From positions 1 to 42,906 of IMG/VR virus record IMGVR_UViG_3300020429_000723: 42,906 nt of DNA; one strand, 5' to 3'. Made by a program: the position numbers and the translations under genes. Below, piece by piece: positions 28,164-38,442 of the stretch; position 1 is the stretch's first letter; each line of letters begins with the position of its first letter. Under the pieces are notes generated by a model. It was not told the DNA's origin. It saw only the letters and a list, made by a program, of their open reading frames with translations, and did no database searches. This stretch comes from a virus.

Positions 28164-31100
28164 AGACAATGTCCAGGCGCTTGTCGCTGAACTGTCCCTC
28201 AATTCAAAGCGGATCGAACGGCAGCAAAACCGGCTGTTGAAAAAGTTCGATACGACTTTCAACAGTATTGAGAAGACAGGCCGAAAGCGCCTGGCCAATG
28301 TCGAGCGGCGCGCGGAAGAGATGTCCCGCAATGTGCGGCGTGCCATCGCCGCGATCGCGCTGGGGATCGCCGGGCGCGAAGTGACCAGCTACGCGGATGC
28401 GTGGACGGACCTGAACAACAAGGTGAAGGCGGCGGGCGAAGTGTCCGGCATCCAGGGCCGGGCCATGAAAGAGCTGGCAGCCGATGCCCGCGCGACCCGA
28501 TCCGAAATTGAGCCTTATGTAGATCTCTATTCCCGCATCCTGCGCGCTGGCAAGGGCGTTGCGGAGAGTGAGGCGGAGGTGGCTCGCGTCACGCAGATCA
28601 CGGCCAAGGCGTTTGCCGCAGGTGGCGCTTCTGCGAGCGAACAGGCCGCTGGCGTCCTGCAGCTGGGGCAGGCCCTTGGGTCCGGCTTCCTGCAGGGGGA
28701 TGAATTGCGGTCCCTGCGTGAAAACGCGCCGCTTGTCGCCAAGGCCGTTGCCGACGCCATGGGCGTGTCCATCGGCGGGCTGAAGGAACTTGGCGCGCAG
28801 GGCAAGATCACGTCCGATGTGGTGTTTAAAGCCCTTCTGGATGCTGAAGATGTCATCGATCGGGCGTTTTCCGTCACCACGCCGCGCGCGTCCATGGAAG
28901 CCGTTCTGGCTTTCGATAATCTGAAGCTGAAAGTCGGTGAATACCTTGTCGAAGGCGGGCAGGTAGCGGCTGTTTCGTCTGCCGCTGCCGGGGCAATCAA
29001 TTTCGTGGCTGACAATCTGGACGCCCTGTCCGATGCAATCATTGTAGGCAGTGCTGCCCTGGCTGGTTTCTTCGGCGCGCAGGGGCTGATGGCAGTCGCG
29101 TCTGGCCTCAACAGCGTGGCTGTGGGGGCAACGGCAGGGGCGAAGGCGCTTGCGCTGCTGCGGGCAGCAGGCGCGTTCCTGACGGGGCCTGTCGGCATTG
29201 CGATCGGTGCGGCAGCGGTGGCCAGCGGCATCGCCCTGATCGCGCTGGGCATGGGCGATGTGACGGAAAAGTCCAAGACCGCAGAGGAATCCATCCTCGC
29301 CGTGACGGACGCGCTGGGCAAGTATGGCGAAGTCAATGCCACGATCGGGCGCGATCTCGATACGCTGAAGGGCCTGCAGGATGACCTGACCAAGGCCATC
29401 GCCGATCAAGAGCCGGTTATCGAGGCAACCAAGCGGGCGGATATTGCCGCGCTCGAAGAAAGGATCGCGAAAAACCGTGAGCTGGCAGGCGTCTATGAGG
29501 CACTGGCGCGCGCGGAGCTGGCCAACGCAAAGGAAAAGCAAGGGGTCATCGGACGTGATGAGGCCTATGACCTGATCGGTAACGGTGCCTTCAATGTCGA
29601 AGAGGTTCCGCAGGCGGGCGCGCGCCTCCGGCTGAAAACGCAGTCTGAGCTGAATGACCTTCTGAAGGAAGAGTATGACCGCATCAGGGACATACAGGGT
29701 GCGGATGGAAAGGGAAGTGTTTCCGCCCGTGAAACCCGGGTGCTGGACTATTATTCCAAGCGGCTCGCGCAGGCCGCAAAGGTGGCGGAACTGGAAGAGC
29801 GTGTCGCGGCCCTCCAGGCGGCGGGCACAGGGAAGCCGGGGGGCACTGACACCGGCGATTCCGGCGGCACAGACGGTAAAGAGACGTCCAAGGCGGACGG
29901 CGCCGCCATCAAGGCTCTGGAAGATGCGTGGAAAAAGCTCTTCATGACAAAGCGCCAGCTGGCTGAGGATACCTATCAGGCTGAGCTGGAAAATATCGCC
30001 AAACTGGGGGTTGAGCAGTCCAAGAAGGATGCGCTGGCCCAGAAGGCGCTGGAGATCCGCGACAAGACGCTCTCGGACATCGCTTCAGAAGAGCGGGCGA
30101 CGGCTTCGGAGGCGGACCAGGCGGTCATCGATGACATCGGTGATGCATGGAACAATGCCTTCCAGACAAAGCGGCAGGCTGCGGAGCAGGCCTATCAGGA
30201 TGAGCTGGCGGACATCGAAAAGCTGAGCGTTGCCCAGTCCAAAAAGGATGAGCTGGCCCAGAAGGCGCTGGAGGTGCGTGACGACAAGATTGCGCAGATC
30301 GCCCGCGATGAACAGGAAGGCATCGCTGCGCTTCTGGACGCCCGTGATGAGGCTGCGGGTAATGAGATTGCGATCATCAACCGCCGGGCCAAATTGGCCA
30401 AGGAGGCGGCTGAGCGCGAAACGGAAGATGCAGAAACGCTCCGCACCAAGCTGGCATTGATCGAAGAGCAACGCCTGACGGATATTCAGGCCGTGAACGA
30501 CAAGGAAGCGGCTGAGCGGCAGCGGCTGATCGATGACGTTCTGGCCGCGCGCGAGAATGCGCTTGGGGATTATGAATCCCTCGCCAATCGCGAATATGAG
30601 GCGCTGGTCGCCAAGATCGACAAAGAGATCACGGCAGAACAAGGCAAGTATGAAATCCTTGCGGCGCTGGAAGAGGCTCACCTTGAGACGGTAAAAGGCA
30701 TCCGTGAGCGGATGGCAGAGGATCGTCTCAATGAGGCCCTGCAGGAAGCCGATACGGTCGGGGAAGGGTTCCGGGCCCAGTGGGCCATCATGCGCGAAGA
30801 AACAGAGAAGGCCGCTGGCGACATCGGCATCCTGTTTGCGGATACATTCGGGCCGGGCGGATCGGTCCAGGAGGCTATCGGACAGGCCGCCGGGCGGGCC
30901 ATCGCATTCGGGGACGACTTTGGCGAGAGCATTGAAAATGCCGCGCGGTCGATTGCTTCCGACCTGATCGGGGCGCTGGTCCAGTACGGAGTTCAGATGG
31001 TTGCCCAAGCGGCGTTGGGTCAATCGGTGGCTGCAGCAACAACTGCCGCCACTGTCGCTGAAGCTCAGGCCGCTGCAGCGGCGTGGGCGCCTGCAGCGGC

Positions 31101-31608
31101 GGCGGCGTCACTTGCAACCCTTGGGGCAAACGCGGCGCCGGCGACAGGTGCGATCACCGCCGTGCTTGCTGCGGCTGTTGCGGCATTTGCTGCCGGTGCA
31201 TTCAAAGATGGAGTGGTCGGCCTTAACGGGAAGGGCACGGGCAGATCTGATAGCAATCTCGCTTTTGTTTCGAATGGCGAATCCATAATCACCGCGGAAG
31301 GCACCCGCCTGAATCCGAACCTTCTGGAGCGGATCAATGCCGGTGAGGATGTGGAAGCGCAACTTGCGCGGGCGGCGCAGCCGGTCGGCATTAATCCGGC
31401 CTTTCTCACTGTCGGCGGGCGGCAGATCAGCATCGGTGGCTTCAGTCTCAACGTCCAGGGCAATGTGACGGAGGATGCCCTGCCGCAATTGCGTGCGGCG
31501 ATGGATGAGATGCGGCGGAACTTCGAAGGCTCTGTCACCAAGGTGCTGCAGCGCGACAAGACAATCACCACGCCGCGTCATGAGCGCAATCGTTTCTTCA
31601 AGGATTAA
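28156..31608 (+). CDS. Tape measure protein
   Basis: A 1150-residue protein that sets tail length. Residues 1-70 are helical (LVAELSLNSKRIERQQNRLL). A tape-measure core (residues 65-240) has WTDLNNKVKAAGEVSG, EIEPYVDLYSRILRAGKG, QLGQALGSGFLQGDELRSLRENAPLVAKAVA. Two or three membrane-like stretches follow (about 265-375). A long coiled-coil half includes a 73-residue tandem duplication near residue 587. The C-terminus is an Ala-rich stretch followed by FKDGVVGLNGKGTGRSDSNLAFVSNGE, a typical ending. At usual tape-measure scaling of about 1.5 angstroms per residue this implies a tail of roughly 170 nm, which is only an estimate. Confidence 0.96.
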   Translation: MAEDNVQALVAELSLNSKRIERQQNRLLKKFDTTFNSIEKTGRKRLANVERRAEEMSRNVRRAIAAIALGIAGREVTSYADAWTDLNNKVKAAGEVSGIQGRAMKELAADARATRSEIEPYVDLYSRILRAGKGVAESEAEVARVTQITAKAFAAGGASASEQAAGVLQLGQALGSGFLQGDELRSLRENAPLVAKAVADAMGVSIGGLKELGAQGKITSDVVFKALLDAEDVIDRAFSVTTPRASMEAVLAFDNLKLKVGEYLVEGGQVAAVSSAAAGAINFVADNLDALSDAIIVGSAALAGFFGAQGLMAVASGLNSVAVGATAGAKALALLRAAGAFLTGPVGIAIGAAAVASGIALIALGMGDVTEKSKTAEESILAVTDALGKYGEVNATIGRDLDTLKGLQDDLTKAIADQEPVIEATKRADIAALEERIAKNRELAGVYEALARAELANAKEKQGVIGRDEAYDLIGNGAFNVEEVPQAGARLRLKTQSELNDLLKEEYDRIRDIQGADGKGSVSARETRVLDYYSKRLAQAAKVAELEERVAALQAAGTGKPGGTDTGDSGGTDGKETSKADGAAIKALEDAWKKLFMTKRQLAEDTYQAELENIAKLGVEQSKKDALAQKALEIRDKTLSDIASEERATASEADQAVIDDIGDAWNNAFQTKRQAAEQAYQDELADIEKLSVAQSKKDELAQKALEVRDDKIAQIARDEQEGIAALLDARDEAAGNEIAIINRRAKLAKEAAERETEDAETLRTKLALIEEQRLTDIQAVNDKEAAERQRLIDDVLAARENALGDYESLANREYEALVAKIDKEITAEQGKYEILAALEEAHLETVKGIRERMAEDRLNEALQEADTVGEGFRAQWAIMREETEKAAGDIGILFADTFGPGGSVQEAIGQAAGRAIAFGDDFGESIENAARSIASDLIGALVQYGVQMVAQAALGQSVAAATTAATVAEAQAAAAAWAPAAAAASLATLGANAAPATGAITAVLAAAVAAFAAGAFKDGVVGLNGKGTGRSDSNLAFVSNGESIITAEGTRLNPNLLERINAGEDVEAQLARAAQPVGINPAFLTVGGRQISIGGFSLNVQGNVTEDALPQLRAAMDEMRRNFEGSVTKVLQRDKTITTPRHERNRFFKD
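29914..30351 (+). repeat. Tandem 73-codon duplication in the tape measure gene
   Basis: Unit 1 (29914-30132) and unit 2 (30133-30351) encode ALEDAWKKLFMTKRQ and DIGDAWNNAFQTKRQ starts, with matching QSKKD-x-LAQKALE cores. By my count 34 of the first 57 residues are identical. The DNA match is highest around the QSKKD...LAQKALE codons. It would change tail length by one unit if gained or lost. Confidence 0.85.
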
Positions 31609-31611
31609 ACC

Positions 31612-32223
31612 ATGTTTGAGCGCGAACTGGCGCCCAGCTATGGCATCATCGATGCCAGCTGGGAGCGCAATGAAAACCAGACTTCGCAATTCTCCAACAA
31701 GGGGGATTCCGACGTCATGGAAATCGGTGACCCGTTCTGGACAATCGATGTCAAGGTCACGATCACCAGCCGGGCGCATTTCGATGAATGGGACAGCTTC
31801 CTTGCGCGCCGGAACCTGAGCGAAAACAGCTTCCTGATGTGGCGGTCCCTGCGGGTGCGCCCGCGCGACCTGCTGATCACGTCCGATGCCGGGCTGATCC
31901 TCGCCTCTGTGGATGAGGGCAACAGCCAGATCACGCTGGCGGGCTTCGGGGCGGGCCGTCAGGCTCATTATGGCGACATGATCGGTTACCGGACGGCGGC
32001 CAATGGCTATTGGGCCGGGCAGGTGGTTGCGCCTGAAACGGCGGACGTGTCCGGCAATATCACCGTATCGGTCTGGCCGCGCCCATGGGCGCCGCATGAC
32101 ACGACGCCTGCCCCCACCCGGTTCAAGGCGCTGGCCGAATTCAAGCTGCTGAAGAAACCGAAGCCCAAAGAAGCGTGGAATGATTGGGAAATCCGGTTCC
32201 AGGCGCAGCAGGAACTCGCCTGA
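31612..32223 (+). CDS. Tail tip protein upstream of the hub (possible distal tail protein)
   Basis: A 203-residue protein, 3 bp after the tape measure. MFERELAPSYGIIDASWERN, then VMEIGDPFWTIDVKVTIT and WDSFLARRNLSENSFLMWR. It is beta-rich, without a clear family. In siphoviruses the gene between tape measure and hub is usually the distal tail protein. Its stop overlaps the hub start (TGATG). Confidence 0.65.
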   Translation: MFERELAPSYGIIDASWERNENQTSQFSNKGDSDVMEIGDPFWTIDVKVTITSRAHFDEWDSFLARRNLSENSFLMWRSLRVRPRDLLITSDAGLILASVDEGNSQITLAGFGAGRQAHYGDMIGYRTAANGYWAGQVVAPETADVSGNITVSVWPRPWAPHDTTPAPTRFKALAEFKLLKKPKPKEAWNDWEIRFQAQQELA

Positions 32224-35200
32224 TGACACAGATTGTCCGCTGGTTCCTGGACATCATTCTGGACAATGAAACCCTGCGCTGGTCCAGCCACGGGCAGCCT
32301 CTGGCGCTTGGCGGGCAGGCCTATACCGGGCTCGGCACGCGCTGGAAGACGCCTGAAAGCCTGAAACGCACGGCCAGCCTGAAATCTGAGAAGCTGGAGC
32401 TGGAATTCGACGCCGCGCGCCAGACGGTGAATGCCGATCCGATTGGGCATTTGCTGGACCAGAAGTGGCGGCGCCGCCAGATCCGCCTGCGGCGGGTGAA
32501 GTGGAATGCCGGCGAGGCGCCGGATGCCGGAACCGTGCTGTCGGATGTGCGCGGGCGTATCCGCAACCTTCCGAACGAATTGCAGGCGGGCAAACCTGCC
32601 AGCCTGACGATGGAGATCGAAAGCGGCGCGCTGGCCTATCTGGAGCGCCGAGCCGAATTCCGCACGCCTGCCAGCCAGAAACGTGTGTTCCCGGATGACA
32701 AGGGCTTTGACCTGATCGCCAAGCTGGAAGGCAAGACGATCGCGTGGAACCGAAAACACAAGAAGGCGGGCAAGGTACAGCGCAAGCTGCAGGACAAGTA
32801 TGAGCCCGCGCCGCGCGAGTTGGCACTCGGCCGGTTTGCCACGTCCGGATCATTCGTGGCTGCTTTCGCCAATGGCCAGCAGGACAAGTATCTGCAGGAA
32901 ATCTATGCGATTGCGGATCATCGTATCAGCCAGCTCGATAAGGTCTGGATCAATGGGTATCTGGTGCGCGATACGCCGCTGATCCACGGCGCGCGGACGC
33001 TTGTGTACCTGGAAGGCAATAGCGAACAACGCTGCTGGGTAACTTTCTATGATGGCCGTCCGGACCAGGTGGCGGACCCGTACCTTGTGGCCAATGAGCC
33101 CAGCTGGACGGCGGATCACCGGCTGCGCGGCGTCGCCTATGTCATTTTTGAACACCTCTGGGACAGCGACCTGCCTGAGGACTTCAATTACCGCGTCGGC
33201 GGATTGGGGGCGCCCTTGTATGACCGGCGGCTGGACAGCACGGCTGGCGGCGCGGGCACGCATCGCTGGGATGATCCGTCGACATGGACCTTCAGCCGGA
33301 ATGCAATGGTGGCGGCGGATCATTACCGCAGTGGGATGCGGGTTGTGGCCGGGTCCGATGCCATGTGGTTTGGCGTCGGGGAGGTGGCGGATGCTGTGCC
33401 ATACAGCGAATTCGCTTCGATTGCGGATCATTGCGCTGATGACGTTGACCTGAAGGCGGGCGGCACGGAAAAGCGCTATGAGGTGAACGGCATCCTTTCT
33501 TCCGATGCCAGCCATGACAAGATTCTGCAGAAATTTGCGGACCAGATGGCGGCCCAGCCGATTGACCAGGGCGGGCGTATTGCTTTCCGCCTGCCGATCG
33601 TGCGCACGCCGGTTGTGACGCTGACGGATGACGATCTGGCGCGAAACAGCAAAAGCAAGATCGATCCGGGCGGGCGGATCGATGACATGATCAACACGGT
33701 GAATGTCCAGTTCACCAATCCGGCCAATGACTACAAGAAGGATGATGCCCCTGCCGTCCAGAATGCTGCCTATGTCGATGACGATAATGGCGAGATCAGC
33801 GATTCCCTTGACCTGGACCTGGAGAACAGTTCCGAACGGGGGCAACGCATCGGCTGGCTGAAGATCGAAGACAGCCGCCGAATCCTTCAGCAGGAAGAAA
33901 CCTACACAAAAGCCGGGAAGGATATTGAGCCGGGCGACTGGTTTGAGCGTCAGAGCAACTGGCGCGGCTTTCCGGAAGGCAAGATGTTCATTGCCGACGA
34001 TGTCGAAAAGTTCATTGACGGCAGCGTGGAGGTCAAGGCCACGGAAGTCTATCCGGACCAGCTGGTCTGGGTCGCAGAGACAGCGGTGGATCAGCCGGAT
34101 GTCCCGGCAGTGCCACCGTCCGGCCTCAGTGATATTCCCGTTCCGGTGATCACGGTGGAGCCGGTGGCGATCGTGGCCGGAGATGCAACCCTGCCTGCCG
34201 TCAGGTTGACGCATGCCGCCTGGCAGGACTTCTACGGCGACGAAATCATCTGTGAGCTGGGCTTCTCCAATGGGCAGAGCGGGGCTTCCCTCGGGATTGG
34301 CGGGCAAAGCCAGTTTGCCCGCGTGCCGGGGGACCGGGAAACCGTGGACGCCTTCCTGGGACTGCCGCCTTCGACGGCATGGGCCATCCGGTTCCGCACC
34401 CGGCAGGGGGCGCGCCATTCGGACTGGTCCGATTTCCAGGAGTTCTACTCCACATCGATCTACCGGGTGGGGGATGTCTCGACGGTGGGCGGTCGCACGG
34501 CGGAAGAGGTCATCAACGGCATCGATTCCAACGCGGCCAGCATCGCACGCGAGACGCTTCTGCGCGCGACCTGGAGCGCGGCCAATGAGGCGTTGCTGTG
34601 GATCGGCGGGGAAACAATCGGCTCTGTTGCCCAGCAGGCGCTGGAGGCGAATTCGGACAGTGCCCTCAGCCTGACCCTTCTGGGGGCGCGCAACGGCACG
34701 GACACGGCCTTCATTCTGGATTCGGCGGGCGTGGTGGTGCCTGCCAGTGGCGAGGCGGGAAGCTCTGCCGTGTCCCTGCAGGCGTTCCGGACGCAGCATG
34801 ACCAGAACATTTCCGACATCACATGGCTGCTGGAAAGCGTGGACGGCGCGTCCGCGCAGGCCACGCTGGCGCTGGATGTGAACGGCTATGTCATCGGCTT
34901 CAAGATTGACAATAGCGGGACGCCGCAAACGTCCAACTTCGTGATCATTGCCGATAATTTCGCGATCGCGTCACCGGGCAGCGGCCTTGGCGGTCCGTTC
35001 TATCCGTTCTCTGTGGTGGGCGACAAAGTGTTCGCCAATGAGCTTTGGGTTCGCCGAATTCAGGCGGATTCGATCGAGACAGAAAGCCTGAAGGACAATT
35101 CGATCACGGAACGCCTGATTGTCGATGAATCGGCGGACCGGGCGCTGAACACGGCGGCGTCTTACACGCAGGTAGAAAGTGCCGTTTACGACAAGACGGC

Positions 35201-35507
35201 CGCAGGGTCCGCCGTGCGGTTTTCCTTCCATGTGAAGGTGGCGACAACGGCCAGCACGGATCTCTGGAATGCGTGGGTGGCGGTCAAACGCAATGGCGTG
35301 ATCGTTTCCAAGGGGGAGTTTGCCAACCTCGTCGAGGGGCGGTTCACGCATTCGCTGTTCGGCGCCATCACGGTGATGGGTGTTCCGGCAGGCAATTCAA
35401 CGTGGAGCCTGGATATCAAGGGGGAGCGCGGTGTGGGCGGCGGGACGGGCGTGACCGATGCACTGTGTACGGATTCACAGATTACAATTGAAGAGGTCAA
35501 GAAATGA
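32223..35507 (+). CDS. Tail hub / host-specificity protein
   Basis: A 1094-residue protein from ATG 32223. The N-terminal ~330 residues match baseplate hub-type organisation: SLKSEKLELEFDAARQTVNADPIG, WRRRQIRLRRVKW, AKLEGKTIAWNRKHKKAGK. The central part (residues 340-600) has WTADHRLRGVAYVIFEHLW, NYRVGGLGAPLYDRRLDS and TEKRYEVNGILSSDASHD, resembling gpJ-type proteins. The C-terminus has repeated beta-sandwich and coiled stretches (DVSTVGGRTAEEVINGID; ESLKDNSITERLIVDESAD). It would form the tail tip and contact the receptor. The next gene overlaps it as ATGA. Confidence 0.85.
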   Translation: MTQIVRWFLDIILDNETLRWSSHGQPLALGGQAYTGLGTRWKTPESLKRTASLKSEKLELEFDAARQTVNADPIGHLLDQKWRRRQIRLRRVKWNAGEAPDAGTVLSDVRGRIRNLPNELQAGKPASLTMEIESGALAYLERRAEFRTPASQKRVFPDDKGFDLIAKLEGKTIAWNRKHKKAGKVQRKLQDKYEPAPRELALGRFATSGSFVAAFANGQQDKYLQEIYAIADHRISQLDKVWINGYLVRDTPLIHGARTLVYLEGNSEQRCWVTFYDGRPDQVADPYLVANEPSWTADHRLRGVAYVIFEHLWDSDLPEDFNYRVGGLGAPLYDRRLDSTAGGAGTHRWDDPSTWTFSRNAMVAADHYRSGMRVVAGSDAMWFGVGEVADAVPYSEFASIADHCADDVDLKAGGTEKRYEVNGILSSDASHDKILQKFADQMAAQPIDQGGRIAFRLPIVRTPVVTLTDDDLARNSKSKIDPGGRIDDMINTVNVQFTNPANDYKKDDAPAVQNAAYVDDDNGEISDSLDLDLENSSERGQRIGWLKIEDSRRILQQEETYTKAGKDIEPGDWFERQSNWRGFPEGKMFIADDVEKFIDGSVEVKATEVYPDQLVWVAETAVDQPDVPAVPPSGLSDIPVPVITVEPVAIVAGDATLPAVRLTHAAWQDFYGDEIICELGFSNGQSGASLGIGGQSQFARVPGDRETVDAFLGLPPSTAWAIRFRTRQGARHSDWSDFQEFYSTSIYRVGDVSTVGGRTAEEVINGIDSNAASIARETLLRATWSAANEALLWIGGETIGSVAQQALEANSDSALSLTLLGARNGTDTAFILDSAGVVVPASGEAGSSAVSLQAFRTQHDQNISDITWLLESVDGASAQATLALDVNGYVIGFKIDNSGTPQTSNFVIIADNFAIASPGSGLGGPFYPFSVVGDKVFANELWVRRIQADSIETESLKDNSITERLIVDESADRALNTAASYTQVESAVYDKTAAGSAVRFSFHVKVATTASTDLWNAWVAVKRNGVIVSKGEFANLVEGRFTHSLFGAITVMGVPAGNSTWSLDIKGERGVGGGTGVTDALCTDSQITIEEVKK

Positions 35508-35695
35508 TCAAGGCGGCGCAGTTCGATGCGGCAGACCAGCCGGTCAAGATCATGAGCGGGACGGTGCGGCAGCTCAATGCCAATATCGCTCCCGGTGGAA
35601 CATGGCGGGAAATCGGATGGGATGTGGATCTGCTGACGGATGTGCCTGCGCTTGCAACCCTCGCCCCGCATCCTGACCTGGTGGAGCCGTCATGA
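35504..35695 (+). CDS. Small unknown tail protein
   Basis: A 63-residue protein between hub and tailspike, coupled on both sides by ATGA-type overlaps. MIKAAQFDAADQPVKIMSGT and WREIGWDVDLLTDVPALATL are beta-rich. No family is recognised. The position suggests a small tip or spike attachment protein. Confidence 0.55.
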   Translation: MIKAAQFDAADQPVKIMSGTVRQLNANIAPGGTWREIGWDVDLLTDVPALATLAPHPDLVEPS

Positions 35696-38037
35696 CGGAC
35701 TTCCCTGCGCCGATTGACGGCAGCTGGGATCTGGAAGACGGGGCAGCGGCGATCACGGCCAGCCGGGCTGGCCGGGTGGGCGGGGTGGCGCGCGTCTATG
35801 ATTTCGGCGTTGATACGCTGTTCGATGGCTTCATGGTGTTCGACGTGTCCGCCATCGATACCAGCGGCGATGCCGTCTATGGCCTGAAATTCCAGCTTTG
35901 CGCGGCATCGGATTTCAGTTCCGGCGTGGTGGATGTCACGGCGCCCAGCCTCGCCATGGCCGGCACCGGCCAGCAGGGTGTCATCGTCACCAACCAGGTC
36001 ATAGATACCAAATACCGGTATGGCCGCATCTGGATCGAAGCGACGGGCACCAGCCCCAGCGTGACGCTGTCTTCCTGGCTGATCCATAAGGACAGCCTTG
36101 ATGATTATTCCATTGCCCAGCTGACGGGCATTCTGTCGGTGGCGGCCACGCGGTTCACCAATGCGTCTCAGGAGTTCCGCGCGTGGACGGCGGGGACGGT
36201 GACGGGCGGGCCGAACAGTGACGGGGAATATCCGCTGTCCGATGGCGTGGGCAATTCCTATCTGGTGCCGTGCCCTGCCAAGATCGCGGCCAGCGCCGGG
36301 GTCAGCTTCGCGGCGATCAATGGCCTGACGGAGCGGACCACACCCTATGCCGGTGCGGATGCCGGGCCGGACATCATGATCAGCCAGCCTGCGGCGTCGA
36401 ATCTGCGCAAAGGCAAGCTGTTCCTGTTCGCCGCCCGCCGGACGCAAGATCTGGAAAACTGGAACGAAATTCTGGGAACGGAGCTTATCCCGGCCTACCG
36501 GGCTTCCAGCGGTCTGGAGGGGCGCATTGCGCTGGATGAGATCCTGCGCCGCGCCACGGGCGTGATCAACCCGTACAATTATGGCTGCAAGGGGGATGCG
36601 GTCTATCACCGGCAGGGCATCACCACGGTTGCCGGGTCTGACATCGTGGAAGCCAATGAGGCCATTTATGACCGTGCCAGCGTAGGGCAGGTCATCCAGC
36701 TGTCGAATGCGGCGGCAGGTGGCCAGCCCCTGAAAACCACGATCACGGAAGTGATCAATGACACGCATGTCCGGATGGCCGTGAATGCGGGCAATTCTCA
36801 GGCCGGGCAGGATTGCCTTTTTGGTACGGTGGACACGGCAGGGATGCAGGCCGCCCTGGACGCGGCTGCGCCGCAATCCACCTTCACCTATGGCGGCGTT
36901 GTCATCCTGCCATATGGCGGGTTCCTGTGCGGCGCGCTCACCTACCAGCCAAGGTCTGCGTTGTTCGGGACGGGCGGCATCCGGCAAAGCGCCATCTTCC
37001 GCCATGATGACGGCGCCACGCATGTTCCGATCTGGGGCTATTATGGCGACGATGACAGCGACGGGATCATCAATGAGGATGATCCGGACTATGCGAATTC
37101 CGAACCGGCGCCCCAGCTGCGGGCAGTCAACCGTCACTGCGACTTCAACGCCTTTGGTGACTTCGCCCTGATCGGGGCGCGCTACTGTCAGTCAGTCGGC
37201 TATGGCGGATTTTCCGCGAAGCTGGAGATCGGTGCGCGGGCCATGGCCCAGACGGACCCTTACCCCTTCTATTCGCGCATGCATGTGGCCGAACATGGCT
37301 GGCATGGCTGGGAGCAGGGCGGGCGGCATTCCGGGTCCATGGTGGGTGTCGAGATCATCGACAATGGCGGGGTGGGCCTCTGGCTGCAGGCCTATGATGC
37401 CAACGTCACCAATATCCTCTGTATCGGGAATACGGGCCCCGGCATGTTCGTGGAAGAGGGGCAGGGCGCCAACAACAACATTCTGAGCGCCAAGATTTCA
37501 TTTAACGGAACCGGCGGGCTCACCTATGTGCTGGGCTCCATCGCCGGGACTTCGAACATGGTTGTGGCCGGTACCGGCAACAACATTACCAATGCCCGCC
37601 TGCAGGAAAGCTATGGCAACAATCTGACAGTGGCAGGCAGCCGCAACCAGTTCGGTGATATTGGTCTCGATGACACCGGGAACATTGCCTACAAGGATGG
37701 CGGGAATCCGGCGCTGATTGCGGGCCTTCCGGACATCCGCGCGGCCGTCGCGCTGGGGTTCGATGCAGACTTCAACCGGTTCAATGATGTGGGGTATGGC
37801 GGCGCGGTCCAGGCGGGGCAGAACTTCGCCACGCATGGCGTCTATCACTTCGATGCCAATGATGACGGCGGCGGGCGGTCCAATTCAGGGCGCTTCTACA
37901 CGAAAGACGTGCCGTCCTATTGGTCCAGCGACACAACCAGCACGCCGGGCGCGATCGGGGCGGAAACGGCCTTCGCGCCGCATGCGTCCAATTACTACAC
38001 GATCGATGATCAGAGCATTGCGAGCCTGTATCCGTAG
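35692..38037 (+). CDS. Beta-helix tailspike
   Basis: A 781-residue protein. The N-terminal part (residues 1-200) is a beta-sandwich anchor. From about residue 292 a parallel beta-helix begins with YNYGCKGDAVYHRQ, the variant of the Y-G-x-K-G-D start common to spike depolymerases. The rungs continue with TNILCIGNTGPGMFVEEGQG, NNNILSAKISFNGTGG and TNARLQESYGNNLTVAGSRNQF. Residues 453-464 (DDDSDGIINEDD) match an EF-hand-type Ca2+ loop. Spikes often cleave surface polysaccharide, but no catalytic pair can be assigned by eye. Confidence 0.85.
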   Translation: MTDFPAPIDGSWDLEDGAAAITASRAGRVGGVARVYDFGVDTLFDGFMVFDVSAIDTSGDAVYGLKFQLCAASDFSSGVVDVTAPSLAMAGTGQQGVIVTNQVIDTKYRYGRIWIEATGTSPSVTLSSWLIHKDSLDDYSIAQLTGILSVAATRFTNASQEFRAWTAGTVTGGPNSDGEYPLSDGVGNSYLVPCPAKIAASAGVSFAAINGLTERTTPYAGADAGPDIMISQPAASNLRKGKLFLFAARRTQDLENWNEILGTELIPAYRASSGLEGRIALDEILRRATGVINPYNYGCKGDAVYHRQGITTVAGSDIVEANEAIYDRASVGQVIQLSNAAAGGQPLKTTITEVINDTHVRMAVNAGNSQAGQDCLFGTVDTAGMQAALDAAAPQSTFTYGGVVILPYGGFLCGALTYQPRSALFGTGGIRQSAIFRHDDGATHVPIWGYYGDDDSDGIINEDDPDYANSEPAPQLRAVNRHCDFNAFGDFALIGARYCQSVGYGGFSAKLEIGARAMAQTDPYPFYSRMHVAEHGWHGWEQGGRHSGSMVGVEIIDNGGVGLWLQAYDANVTNILCIGNTGPGMFVEEGQGANNNILSAKISFNGTGGLTYVLGSIAGTSNMVVAGTGNNITNARLQESYGNNLTVAGSRNQFGDIGLDDTGNIAYKDGGNPALIAGLPDIRAAVALGFDADFNRFNDVGYGGAVQAGQNFATHGVYHFDANDDGGGRSNSGRFYTKDVPSYWSSDTTSTPGAIGAETAFAPHASNYYTIDDQSIASLYP

Positions 38038-38079
38038 CGGCGGCTGGCCGCATTCTTCAGCTTCAATGGAGTGACCCGC

Positions 38080-38442
38080 ATGGATGTACCTGTCGAGCCG
38101 ATTGCGCCCGGCTATGATGCCAATCTGTCCATCACCTATCCCAATGCATTCGTGGATGCGGAGCTGATGGACAGCGGCGAGCTGGTGGCGCAGTTCCGAA
38201 AAAATATCAATGATGACACCGCGATCTTCACCGCACGGACGGATGATCTGACGATCGCGCGCACAAGGGGCGCCGAAGAGACCGAAGTGGTGGTCAAACT
38301 GCCGGCGTCCGCCACGTCGCAGATGGAGCCGGACACGTCCGTTGTGTTCGATTTCATCCGGATCGATGGCGCGGAGAAGACGGTGATTCCGGGGCGCTGG
38401 CGCTGGCCGGTGCGGAAGGCGGTGACCCGCGATGTCAGCTAA
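38080..38442 (+). CDS. Small tail-associated protein
   Basis: A 120-residue protein from ATG 38080 (GGAG upstream). It is beta-rich: NLSITYPNAFVDAELMDSG and DDLTIARTRGAEETEVVVKL, then VFDFIRIDGAEK. No family is recognised, but a similar short protein sits between spike and fibre genes in several siphoviruses. It overlaps the next gene by 11 bp. Confidence 0.6.
   Translation: MDVPVEPIAPGYDANLSITYPNAFVDAELMDSGELVAQFRKNINDDTAIFTARTDDLTIARTRGAEETEVVVKLPASATSQMEPDTSVVFDFIRIDGAEKTVIPGRWRWPVRKAVTRDVS

Noticed and set aside
33016-33031. Possible fourth copy of the coding palindromic element (GNSEQ in the hub protein)
   Set aside because: Only a few codons match. No stems or flanks are present.
32850-34928. 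692-codon leftward frame opposite the tail hub gene
   Set aside because: The plus strand has a coherent hub protein and operon context. The antisense product is Arg/His/Pro-rich without domains.
35497-37137. 546-codon leftward frame opposite the tailspike gene
   Set aside because: Same reasoning: the tailspike frame shows a beta-helix, while the antisense frame has shadow composition.
38040-38051. Terminator after the tailspike gene
   Set aside because: Short stem with a minimal loop and no T-run.
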